64,000 nt of DNA from Bacillota bacterium (GTDB lineage Bacteria > Bacillota_I > Bacilli_A > RF39 > UBA660): contig SVAP01000001.1 of assembly GCA_015059335.1 (NCBI GenBank), positions 1 to 64,000 of the forward strand, written 5' to 3'. The notes under the pieces are model-generated. The model was given only the letters and a program-made list of their open reading frames with translations, was not told the origin of the DNA and did not search any database. This document shows, one piece after another, positions 56,684-64,000 of the stretch. Position numbers and translations under genes: made by a program. How positions within the stretch are numbered: position 1 is the first letter of the stretch; every line of letters starts with the position of its first letter.

Positions 56684-57427
56684 ATGAGTATAGGATATAA
56701 TAGATTAATTGAAACAGAAGAAAACAAGAACTATTGTATTAATCAAAATCATTTAAACGAAATGTTTAGAATAGTAGCAGAAAATATAAATAATCAAGAT
56801 TCAATTGATTGTTTTATAAGTAAAATTGATTTTAATCATTCTATTAGAATTTTGATTAATAACATTTTTGATCCAAATATGCCTGATAAAATGAAAAAAC
56901 AATTTATAAATCAGCTTGAAAATAATGATGTAAAAATAATAGATTATAGTAGAGAAAAATTAATAATAGAATATACTGACAAGAAAATTGTTATAGGTAA
57001 TTTATGTTTGCTACATAAAAATTTTAATAAAAAAGACTATAAGAATAACTTATATTATAGAAAAGATGTATATATACCTATATTATTAGATAAATTAAGA
57101 AAATTAAATCATAAATCACAAATAGTAACTGGATATATTGATACAGAATTATTAGATAATAAAAAATTATATTCTTGGTTAGAAATAGTAAACAATAAAA
57201 AAGATTATGTAATAGATTTTATCAATAACATTATTATAGATAAAGATTCTTATTATATGTTATATAATCCAAAAGTATTAAATTCAATAAAAAAAGATGA
57301 CGTTTTAAATAATGAAACATTATCGATTCTCATAAATGATTTATCAATTGAATATGATGAATATTTAATATTTGATAAAGAATTTAAAGAAGAAATTAAA
57401 AAGAAAAAGAGTTATTTTACTAAATAA
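56684..57427 (+). CDS. Hypothetical protein
   Basis: A 247-aa soluble, charged protein starting MSIGYNRLIETEENKNYCINQNHL. No catalytic motif recognised; the middle has alternating strand/helix pattern (NDVKIIDYSREKLIIEYTDKKIVIGNLCLLH). AAGAAGGGGAT precedes ATG. It probably forms a pair with the 56161 orphan (similar composition, 70-base gap) and ends at a terminator shared with the convergent thioredoxin-like gene. Confidence 0.7.
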   Translation: MSIGYNRLIETEENKNYCINQNHLNEMFRIVAENINNQDSIDCFISKIDFNHSIRILINNIFDPNMPDKMKKQFINQLENNDVKIIDYSREKLIIEYTDKKIVIGNLCLLHKNFNKKDYKNNLYYRKDVYIPILLDKLRKLNHKSQIVTGYIDTELLDNKKLYSWLEIVNNKKDYVIDFINNIIIDKDSYYMLYNPKVLNSIKKDDVLNNETLSILINDLSIEYDEYLIFDKEFKEEIKKKKSYFTK

Positions 57428-57434
57428 CTCTTTT
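57405..57434. terminator. Bidirectional terminator
   Basis: AAAAGAGTTATTT (57405-57417) pairs with AAATAACTCTTTT (57422-57434) around TACT, 13 bp. Confidence 0.88.
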
Positions 57435-58032
57435 ATTTACATGTTTTGCAAACATTACTATATATATCGTTTATCATTTTTTTAAATGTTTGTTTTATTT
57501 CAATTTTTTTACTATCTGTCCAATATTGAGTAGGAGTTATATCACTTTCAATCACTGATGTTTCATTGTTATGTGATAATATTTTCCCATCTTTAACTGC
57601 ATATATATCAGGAACAAATATTCTTTCATTACCTTCATCGTCTTTCATAAGATGATTTTTTACTAATTTAACAATTTTTTGATATTTTTTTGTATTTTCT
57701 TGTCTATCATTTTTTATGTTAAAATAATATATTTTTTCTATACCTTCTTCTTTAGCAACTTCGTTAAGCATAGGTACATAAGCTTGACACCATGGACATT
57801 CAGGAAATCCTAAATAAACAATTCCAGTTCCTCCTTCAAGAATTTTTATTATTTCATCAGCATTTCTGTATACAAATACATTATTTTTTCCAACCTCTGT
57901 ATATTCATTAGCGAATTTTTCGTTATCAGGTATATTATTTTTAACATTGTTAATAATTAAAAATACAATTAATATCAATAAAACTATACCAATACCACCA
58001 TATATAATATGCTTTTTATTTTTTAAATCCAT
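57433..58032 (-). CDS. Membrane-anchored thioredoxin-like protein (CPWC)
   Basis: A 199-aa protein with an N-terminal transmembrane anchor (residues 8-28, HIIYGGIGIVLLILIVFLII) and a thioredoxin fold outside the membrane. The redox motif is FPECPWCQAY (Cys79 and Cys82). FVPDIYAVKDGKIL holds the cis-Pro loop (V-P), and a C-terminal C-K-T-C adds two cysteines. Likely involved in extracytoplasmic thiol-disulfide exchange. The start at 58032 follows GGAG by nine bases. No cytochrome-c genes lie nearby. Confidence 0.87.
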   Translation of the reverse strand: MDLKNKKHIIYGGIGIVLLILIVFLIINNVKNNIPDNEKFANEYTEVGKNNVFVYRNADEIIKILEGGTGIVYLGFPECPWCQAYVPMLNEVAKEEGIEKIYYFNIKNDRQENTKKYQKIVKLVKNHLMKDDEGNERIFVPDIYAVKDGKILSHNNETSVIESDITPTQYWTDSKKIEIKQTFKKMINDIYSNVCKTCK

Positions 58033-58159
58033 AAAACACAACTCCGTATCTACATATAAGATAATTATATCATGTTTTTAGTAAATTCCAATATATTTTG
58101 ACAAATAAACAATTAAAACATTATAAATATCATGATATAATGATAATGAGGTGAATAAC

Positions 58160-59347
58160 ATGAAAGATAGACTAATTTTTCATATTGATGTTAATAATGC
58201 ATATCTTTCATGGACAGCATGTGAGTTATTAAAAACTAGTAATGTCGATATAAGAAAACAAGTTTCTGTTATTGCTGGAGACGAAAGCAAAAGACATGGG
58301 GTAGTTTTAGCTAAATCACCACTTGCAAAAAAATATGGTATAGTTACAGGAGAAAGTATATTTAGCGCAAGAAAAAAATATAAAAATTTATGTATATATT
58401 CCCCAAGTCATGACATTTATAAAGAATATTCAAATAAATTAATAAATTACTTATCTATATATACACCACATTTAGAACAATATTCTATAGATGAATGTTT
58501 TCTTGATATGAGTGGAATGGGTCATTTTTTTAAAGATCCCATAGAATTTGCAACAAAAATAAAAAATGAAATAAAAGATAAATTTGGATTTACAGTTAAT
58601 ATTGGAATAGGTAATAATAAATTATGTGCTAAAATTGCATCAGATTTTGAAAAGCCTGATAAAGTACATACACTATTTAAAAACGAAATAGAAAGTAAAT
58701 TATGGGTATTGCCAGTTGAAGATCTGTTTATGGTAGGTAAGAAAACCAAAATAAAGTTAAAAGAAATGAAAATAAATACGATCTATGATTTAGCGCATAC
58801 TAATAAGGAAAAATTAATATTGAATTTTAAATCTTTCGGGAACACATTATACGAGTACGCAAATGGAATAGATGATACTCCTGTGGAAAGTGAAAAACCT
58901 GATTTAAAGGGAATAGGGAATTCTTTAACATTACCCAAGGATTTAGAAGAAATAGATGATATAAAGTTAAAGTTATTAGAGTTATCAGAACAAGTGGGAT
59001 CTAGACTAAGAAAAGATAAAAAATATGCGTGTGTCATAACTTTATATGTAAAATACAGTGATTTTAAAACACTAACTCATCAAAAGAGGTTAAAAAATCC
59101 TATCAATACCGATGAAGAAATTTATCAAAATGTTATAATTTTATTAAAAGAAATAGAAATTAAACCTATTAGGAGTCTAGGAATAAGATTGTCTATGTTA
59201 GTTGAAGAAAAATTTGAACAAATATCATTATTTAATAGTAATAGTGGTGTAAATGATAATTTTGAAAATTTACAATATACAATTGATGACTTGAAATCTA
59301 AGTATGGAAAAGATATAATTAAAAAGGCAATAAGAAAAGATCGATAG
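58160..59347 (+). CDS. dinB: DNA polymerase IV / Y-family polymerase
   Basis: A 395-aa translesion polymerase. Catalytic acids are in IFHIDVNNAYLSW (start) and YSIDECFLDMSG (near 105-117). GVVLAKSPLAKKYGI is the fingers segment, NIGIGNNKLCAKIASDFEKPD the palm end, followed by helix-hairpin-helix and little-finger domains. A SLFN near the C-terminus (FEQISLFN) resembles a beta-clamp-binding motif. ATG 58160 follows GAGGTG by six bases. No LexA box was recognised upstream. Confidence 0.94.
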   Translation: MKDRLIFHIDVNNAYLSWTACELLKTSNVDIRKQVSVIAGDESKRHGVVLAKSPLAKKYGIVTGESIFSARKKYKNLCIYSPSHDIYKEYSNKLINYLSIYTPHLEQYSIDECFLDMSGMGHFFKDPIEFATKIKNEIKDKFGFTVNIGIGNNKLCAKIASDFEKPDKVHTLFKNEIESKLWVLPVEDLFMVGKKTKIKLKEMKINTIYDLAHTNKEKLILNFKSFGNTLYEYANGIDDTPVESEKPDLKGIGNSLTLPKDLEEIDDIKLKLLELSEQVGSRLRKDKKYACVITLYVKYSDFKTLTHQKRLKNPINTDEEIYQNVIILLKEIEIKPIRSLGIRLSMLVEEKFEQISLFNSNSGVNDNFENLQYTIDDLKSKYGKDIIKKAIRKDR

Positions 59348-59358
59348 GAGAATGTGAA

Positions 59359-60258
59359 ATGGAGATATTGAGTTTTTTTAAAAATACAAGTCAAATAGAT
59401 ATGAAAGAAATTATAAAAAAAATCGACAGTAAACATCTAATAAGAAGATATGTTATATTAATTTTAGCACTTCTTTTATCAGCAACTTCTTATAATTTGT
59501 TTTTTGTATCAGGTAAGATAGTAACTGGTGGTGTAAGTGGTACAGCTATTATAACCGAAGCATTATTTAATATAAACCCATCAACATTTATATTTATTGT
59601 AAATATTATATTAATGTTTTTTAGTTATTTTTTATTAGGAAAAAGTCAAACTATTAAAAATTTAGTAGGTTCACTTTTATATCCAATATTTGTATCGTTA
59701 ACAAGTAATATAACTAGTTATATAGATATTAATTCTGCAGATTTATTAATAAAAACATTATTTGGTGCGGTTATTTCTGGAATTGCTGGCGGTATGATTT
59801 TTAAAGTTGGTTTTTCTAGCGGTGGAAGTGATATAATTACTCAAATACTATCTAAATATTCTAAAATTTCAATTGGTAAAGCATCATTAATAGTTAATAC
59901 TATAATTATTGGATTTAGTGGATTAATATTTGGATGGATAAACGCTATGTATGGTGTTATAGCTATATATATAATTACAACTATGACAGATAAAGTGTTG
60001 CTTGGAATATCAGACAATAAAGCATTTTTCATAATTACTTCTAAAGAAGACGAAATAAAAGATTTTATTATTGATAATTTAAAACATAGTGTTACTATAT
60101 TAAAAAGTCACGGTGGTTTCACAAATAAAAACAGAAATGTTTTGATGGTAACTATCCCAACTAAAGAATATTTTATATTTAAAGAAAGTATACATGAAAT
60201 AGATCCAGATGCATTCTTTGTTGTTACTGATTCTTATCAAGTTTCTGGCGGTGAATAA
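59359..60258 (+). CDS. YitT-family membrane protein, second copy
   Basis: A 299-aa paralogue of the 13515-14402 protein, with the same layout: five to six membrane segments (VILILALLLSATSYNLFFVSG to MYGVIAIYIITTMTDKVLLGIS) and a C-terminal DUF2179 domain (HSVTILKSHGGFTNKNRNVLMVTIP, ending DAFFVVTDSYQVSGGE). The two end almost identically (SAFFVVTDAYETSGG). Starts 11 bases after dinB, so co-transcribed. Function unknown. Confidence 0.9.
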   Translation: MEILSFFKNTSQIDMKEIIKKIDSKHLIRRYVILILALLLSATSYNLFFVSGKIVTGGVSGTAIITEALFNINPSTFIFIVNIILMFFSYFLLGKSQTIKNLVGSLLYPIFVSLTSNITSYIDINSADLLIKTLFGAVISGIAGGMIFKVGFSSGGSDIITQILSKYSKISIGKASLIVNTIIIGFSGLIFGWINAMYGVIAIYIITTMTDKVLLGISDNKAFFIITSKEDEIKDFIIDNLKHSVTILKSHGGFTNKNRNVLMVTIPTKEYFIFKESIHEIDPDAFFVVTDSYQVSGGE

Positions 60259-60269
60259 CCGCTTTTTTT
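60246..60269 (+). terminator. Terminator of dinB-yitT unit
   Basis: GCGGT...ACCGC around the stop codon, followed by seven T. Confidence 0.8.
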
Positions 60270-60342
60270 ATGTAAAACCCAAATTATTATTTTGAATATA
60301 AATATAAGTGTTAAACATATGTATAATTAAGATGTTTTACGA

Positions 60343-60371
60343 TTGACAACCGTTAGTTTTTATTATATTCT
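60343..60371 (+). promoter_or_regulatory. Promoter of the 60392 orphan
   Basis: TTGACA (60343-60348), 17-base spacer, TATTCT (60366-60371). GGGAGG follows directly. Confidence 0.75.
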
Positions 60372-60391
60372 TAACCTGGGAGGTAATATAA

Positions 60392-61180
60392 ATGATAAAA
60401 AGTGAATATAATTATAATAGAGCTATTTTAGGACTTCGTTGTTCAGAAGCATTAGATTTACAACCAATACCACCAATATTGTATGAATATGCTGTTAAAG
60501 CTTCTGATATACCTGTATTCTATGAAGATGGATATGGAAAGAGTTTTCCTGAAAGTTCCTTGCTTAGTATGGGAGTAGTATACTCGTATGGTACAACAAT
60601 GACATTTATTGATGCTTCTGGTCATACATATTTTATACCATGTAATGATATATTTAAAAGTGAGTTGGAAAAATGTGGTTATGTTATTTGTAAGTACGGT
60701 AAATCTTCACCTGATTTTTCATATCCAATGAAACGTGAAGGAATGACTGGTTATACTGTTGATATTATTTCGCCAGATTACCCTGCAGCATGTAAAAAGG
60801 AAGAAGCTGCAAGAAATAAAGTAACATTACCGTCAGAACTTGCAAATAAAGTTGCGGAATTTGAGTTTTCTCAAATTGAGATGTATGATAATTATCCATA
60901 TGATGTTTTTAATCCTGAATTATATAGAGGACATCAATTTTCACATGTTGAAGGTGAAGTCATACTTGAAGCATTAGGCTTTGATAATCCTGTTTCAAGA
61001 AAATTTATGGCATTATCAGGTTATGCATGTCAAAGTTTATCACATTTACCAGTAGAAGTAGATAACCTTGAGAAGTTTATTTTATATGCTTCTAAACATC
61101 CTGTATTAAATGATTCTTATTTTAAATCAGATGGTATATACGAACAATTAACTGGTCAGAATTCAAAAAAAGTTAAATAA
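60392..61180 (+). CDS. Hypothetical protein
   Basis: A 262-aa soluble protein starting MIKSEYNYNRAILGLRCSEALDLQPIPP, with less extreme AT-rich composition and more Pro/Gly than its orphan neighbours. Visible blocks: SGHTYFIPCNDIFKSELEKCGYVICKYG and YRGHQFSHVEGEVILEALGFDNPVSRKFMALSGYACQSL. No known family recognised. It has its own consensus promoter and a strong terminator, which suggests steady expression. Confidence 0.75.
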   Translation: MIKSEYNYNRAILGLRCSEALDLQPIPPILYEYAVKASDIPVFYEDGYGKSFPESSLLSMGVVYSYGTTMTFIDASGHTYFIPCNDIFKSELEKCGYVICKYGKSSPDFSYPMKREGMTGYTVDIISPDYPAACKKEEAARNKVTLPSELANKVAEFEFSQIEMYDNYPYDVFNPELYRGHQFSHVEGEVILEALGFDNPVSRKFMALSGYACQSLSHLPVEVDNLEKFILYASKHPVLNDSYFKSDGIYEQLTGQNSKKVK

Positions 61181-61245
61181 ACATTTAACTTTTTTTATAT
61201 AACAAATTATTACATTATTTAAAGGGTATTTGATACCTTTTTTTA
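61167..61245 (+). terminator. Two tandem terminator hairpins
   Basis: AAAAAAGTTAAA pairs with TTTAACTTTTTT over the stop of the orphan (61167-61195). A second hairpin, AAAGGGTAT-TTG-ATACCTTTT (61222-61245), follows before the amidase gene. Confidence 0.75.
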
Positions 61246-61280
61246 CTGTTTGAATATAAATATAATAAGGAGTGATATTA

Positions 61281-62663
61281 ATGTGGAATAATATTTATAG
61301 ACAAGATTATAAAGTGGTTATTGATCCAAGTCATGGTGGGTCTGATTCTGGACAAACTGGTAATGGAATCATTGAAAAGGACTTGGTATTAGATATTTCC
61401 AATTATATATATAATAGACTAAATTCACTTGGTGTTCCTGTAACAATAATAAGAAGTGGTGATGAAACAATAAGTGATGAAGAACGTGTAAGAAGAATCC
61501 TTGAAGCATATGGTAATAATGAAGATGTAATAGTATTATCTAATCACACAAATGTAGGAGGTGGTACCGGTGCTGAAGTAATTTATGCCCTACGAAACAA
61601 TGATGTTTTAGCGAGAACAATTTTAGATGAAATGAAAAAAGTAAACAACATAAACACAAAATATTTTCAAAGGAGACTACCAGGTGATACCTCAAAAGAT
61701 TATTATTATATATTAAGGGATACCGGAAATACTCAAGCTGTATTAATAGAATATGGTTATGTTGATAATTCGATAGATGCAGAACGTTTAAAAAACAATT
61801 ATGAGGAATATGCTGAAGCAGTGGTTAGAGCATTATCAGATTATCTAGGTTTCAATTATACACCACCAGCTGGTCAAACAATATATGTAGTTCAAGCAGG
61901 AGATAGCTTGTGGTCAATTTCACAAAAATTAGGTATTACAGTATCTGAATTACGTGCCTACAACAATTTAACTAGTGATACCTTACAAATTGGTCAAATA
62001 TTACTTGTTCCAACTAAACAAGAAGAAACAAATACATATACAGTAAAAAGTGGAGATAGTCTATGGTCAATCGCAAAAAAATTTAATATAACTGTTAACG
62101 ATTTAAAAACTGAAAATAATTTGACAAGTAATTTGATAAATGTTGGTCAAATACTAAAGATACCAAGTTCAGAACCATCAAATCCTAATCCTAATTATAT
62201 AATCTATGTTGTAAAAAGTGGAGATTCGTTATATAGAATAGCACAACAATATAATACAACTGTTGATACAATAAAAAGTTTTAACAATTTAACAAGTAAT
62301 ATATTAAACATTGGTCAACAATTATTAATACCTATTAATGAAATAGAAAACGAAACACCAGGAATAACTTACACAGTAAAAAGTGGAGATAGTTTATGGT
62401 CTATTGCTAAAAGATATAATACAACAGTTGATGAAATTAAAAATCTAAATAATCTTACTAGTAATATACTAAGTATTGGTCAACAGCTTTTAATTCCCAA
62501 TAATTCTTCAGAAAATACAACAATATATACAGTAAAAAGTGGAGATAATTTATATTCGATTGCTAATAGATACAATACAACTGTAAATGAACTTAAACAA
62601 TTGAATAATTTAACAAGTAATACGCTAAGTATTGGACAACAATTATTGATACCAACAAGATAA
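61281..62663 (+). CDS. N-acetylmuramoyl-L-alanine amidase with five LysM repeats
   Basis: A 460-aa peptidoglycan hydrolase. Amidase_3 domain at about 10-190: VVIDPSHGGSDSG (zinc His), GIIEKDLVLDIS (zinc Glu), VLSNHTNVGGG (zinc His) and VLIEYGYVDN (catalytic Glu). Five LysM repeats follow (each Y-T-V-K-S-G-D-S-L-W-S-I-A...IGQxLLIP), binding glycan chains. ATG 61281 follows AAGGAGTG. The N-terminus (MWNNIYRQDYK) has no signal peptide, so export would need lysis, another route, or a spore/phage-type context. Confidence 0.93.
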   Translation: MWNNIYRQDYKVVIDPSHGGSDSGQTGNGIIEKDLVLDISNYIYNRLNSLGVPVTIIRSGDETISDEERVRRILEAYGNNEDVIVLSNHTNVGGGTGAEVIYALRNNDVLARTILDEMKKVNNINTKYFQRRLPGDTSKDYYYILRDTGNTQAVLIEYGYVDNSIDAERLKNNYEEYAEAVVRALSDYLGFNYTPPAGQTIYVVQAGDSLWSISQKLGITVSELRAYNNLTSDTLQIGQILLVPTKQEETNTYTVKSGDSLWSIAKKFNITVNDLKTENNLTSNLINVGQILKIPSSEPSNPNPNYIIYVVKSGDSLYRIAQQYNTTVDTIKSFNNLTSNILNIGQQLLIPINEIENETPGITYTVKSGDSLWSIAKRYNTTVDEIKNLNNLTSNILSIGQQLLIPNNSSENTTIYTVKSGDNLYSIANRYNTTVNELKQLNNLTSNTLSIGQQLLIPTR

Positions 62664-62690
62664 AAGAAGATTAGTATTTAATCTTCTTTT
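62662..62690. terminator. Bidirectional terminator
   Basis: AAAAGAAGATTA (62662-62673) pairs with TAATCTTCTTTT (62679-62690), 12 bp. Serves both the amidase and the convergent sleB remnant. Confidence 0.85.
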
Positions 62691-62961
62691 ATCTTAATTC
62701 TGGACATACACCAGGATATGGTTCATAAAAACAATGATTTTTATATCTACCAGCGAGCTTTTGATTGTACCATAATGCAACACAGTTTTGACCACTACTA
62801 GGAGCATAAAACCATAAGGCATTAGTTGCAGGATAATAATATTCACCTTTTAACACACGTCTTGCTAGTTCTTTTTCCTTCGCTGTTGCAGCACCTTGAA
62901 ATAATGAACTATATATACCAGAAAATCCACCAGGATTATATTAGTTAGTACCACCTTGTAT
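62689..62961 (-). pseudogene. SleB/CwlJ-like cell wall hydrolase, C-terminal remnant
   Basis: On the minus strand the frame reads I-I-Q-G-G-T-N, then TAA (62943-62941), then YNPGGFSGIYSSLFQGAATAKEKELARRVLKGEYYYPATNALWFYAPSSG and ends PGVCPELR at TAA 62691-62689. The Q-F/G-F-S block, the A-x-x-V-L-x-G-x-Y-x-x-P segment and F-x-x-P-S match Hydrolase_2 (SleB) proteins. The upstream half is replaced by the serine recombinase gene, whose stop lies at 62964. It is therefore cut by insertion of the mobile element. Confidence 0.75.
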
Positions 62962-64000
62962 TATTAAAAATTCAGAAGTTTAACTTCAATATTCTGTTTG
63001 TCTTTTATTATAACACAATCTATAATACTTAACCATAGTTTTCTTTTATCTTCGTTAGAAAGACTATAATAATTAGATAAAATATCATCACTAATAAGAT
63101 TTTCTATTTCTTTAACATTAATTTCTTTCTTTGGTGCAGTTTGTTTTAATTCATAGTTAAGTTTCTCATTTAGTGTTTTATATTGTTCTTTGTACACATC
63201 CATATCAATCATATCATTTATGTATAAATCAGATAATTTTTTTAATTTCTTTTTTAAAGACTGGATAGTATTATCATTATTAGTTTTAATTTTCTTTTCT
63301 TGTAGATTTTTTATGATCAATATTTTTTCGTTCATAATTCTGTAAATATTATCTACTAAATATTTTTCCATCCATAATTCAGAAATGAATATTTTGTTAT
63401 TACATGTAATGTTTAATGTTGCCTTTTTGCAAACATAATAGTGATGATTATGATTGGTCTTACCGGATAAATTATTATGGCAGTTACTACATTTTAATAA
63501 TCCTGAAAATATATACGGTTGAGTATTAGAGTTCTTTTTATTTTGTTTTAGATTTTTTTTCAATAATCTTTGAACTTCATAAAATGTTTCATCATCTAAT
63601 ATTCTAGGATAATAGTTTTCAATTATTTCACCAGTACGTTTTCTAACAAACTTTCCAATGTATGCGGAATTTTTTAAATATAGTTTTATTGAATCATAAC
63701 TTCTAATTTCAATATTACTTTGAAACCATTTTACAGTTTCTGATAAATTGTTACTATTAATGTAGTGTTCATACAATAATTTTATGTTATTTGCCTTTTC
63801 TTCGTCTATTTCAATGGTTTTATCTTTACCTATTTTATATCCATAAGCAAGATTACCCGTACAAACAGTTTTTTGAACACTATATTTATGGTCGAATATA
63901 GCATCTATTCTTTCTCCTGTACGTTTAGCTTCCATTCTTGCCATAGATAAACTCATATTTAACCAAAATTCGCCACTTGCTGTTGTTGTATCATAATCTT
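62944..64000. mobile_element. Edge of a second mobile element (serine recombinase)
   Basis: The recombinase gene abuts the sleB remnant, so one element end lies near 62941-62963 and the rest is outside the window. Large serine recombinases integrate prophages and conjugative elements at specific coding sequences. The exact crossover cannot be fixed without the other end. Confidence 0.65.
62964..64000 (-). CDS. Large serine recombinase, N-terminal part beyond the window
   Basis: Site-specific recombinase of the resolvase/invertase superfamily; the frame stays open to the window edge, so the catalytic Ser is not visible. The first visible residues DYDTTTASGEFWLNMSLSMARMEAKRTGERI are the end of the resolvase domain (long helix E). 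Then a recombinase domain (YGYKIGKDKTIEIDEEKANNIKLLYEHY) and a zinc-ribbon domain: C-S-N-C-H (LLKCSNCHNNLSG) and C-K-K-A...C. A coiled-coil segment (about 250-310) and a final beta region follow. Convergent with nothing; it faces the disrupted sleB. Confidence 0.92.
   Translation of the reverse strand, partial: DYDTTTASGEFWLNMSLSMARMEAKRTGERIDAIFDHKYSVQKTVCTGNLAYGYKIGKDKTIEIDEEKANNIKLLYEHYINSNNLSETVKWFQSNIEIRSYDSIKLYLKNSAYIGKFVRKRTGEIIENYYPRILDDETFYEVQRLLKKNLKQNKKNSNTQPYIFSGLLKCSNCHNNLSGKTNHNHHYYVCKKATLNITCNNKIFISELWMEKYLVDNIYRIMNEKILIIKNLQEKKIKTNNDNTIQSLKKKLKKLSDLYINDMIDMDVYKEQYKTLNEKLNYELKQTAPKKEINVKEIENLISDDILSNYYSLSNEDKRKLWLSIIDCVIIKDKQNIEVKLLNF

Noticed and set aside
56070..57430. Integrated element at the tmRNA 3-prime end
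   Set aside because: No integrase and no second copy of the tmRNA tail were found between 56070 and the window end.

Overview
The window is AT-rich, tightly packed bacterial chromosome using the standard code: TGA is a stop, and prfB with its in-frame TGA frameshift site is present. Gene order over about 17.3-41.6 kb follows the Bacillus plan: gltX-cysS-mrnC-rlmB-sigma-secE-nusG-rplKA-rplJL-methyltransferase-rpoBC-rpsL-rpsG-fusA-tuf. The later run murD/eno/secG/rnr/smpB/ssrA also matches Bacillota. Three features point to a walled relative of Mollicutes, for example a gut lineage such as RF39 or another deep Bacilli order: an Asn at the RpoB rifampicin position (E. coli 526), a tmRNA tag ending in SFA, and the low GC. 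MurT/GatD, MurD, a FemX-like ligase and DapA argue for a real peptidoglycan wall. The taxonomic placement is inference.

Region 1 (1-8.5 kb). The tail of a serine hydrolase gene is followed by a 7.8-kb integrated element bounded by identical 21-bp repeats (524-544 and 8298-8318). It carries a tyrosine integrase, divergent repressor and Cro-like genes around an operator, a replication initiator with internal iterons, an HNH nuclease next to a GC-rich cos-like island, two small leftward genes sharing a promoter-region motif, and a complete DpnII-type GATC restriction-modification system. It has no capsid, portal, terminase or tail genes, so it looks like a phage satellite or other small integrative island that carries defence cargo.

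Region 2 (8.5-17.3 kb). A decayed SEC-C (SecA-like) tail lies beyond the right repeat. It is followed by a histidine phosphatase, an autoregulated TetR/GNAT pair with two operators straddling the promoter, and a 619-aa orphan with two HEPN-like R-x4-H motifs. Then come prfB, a YitT-family transporter, murT-gatD and a coiled-coil protein.

Region 3 (17.3-41.6 kb). The translation/transcription supercluster, with two L1-binding mimics in the rplK-rplA leaders and an L10 leader before rplJ. Between rpoC and rpsL lies a decaying patch: folE2 with one nonsense codon, a truncated orphan, and the tail of a queuosine-salvage (DUF2419/Qng1) gene.

Region 4 (41.6-56 kb). A TasA/CalY-type fibre protein, a zinc-knuckle relative and the SipW peptidase, then FemX-like ligase, murD, eno, a prepilin-BspA repeat fusion, secG, rnr, a CapA-like protein, smpB, a second large prepilin-like protein and ssrA (tmRNA). 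Together rnr, smpB and ssrA form the trans-translation and RNA-decay set.

Region 5 (56-64 kb). Two orphans, a membrane thioredoxin-like protein, DNA polymerase IV, a second YitT protein, another orphan, an amidase with five LysM repeats, and finally a disrupted sleB-like gene abutting a large serine recombinase that runs off the window. This is the edge of a second mobile element. No rRNA, tRNA or CRISPR array was seen.
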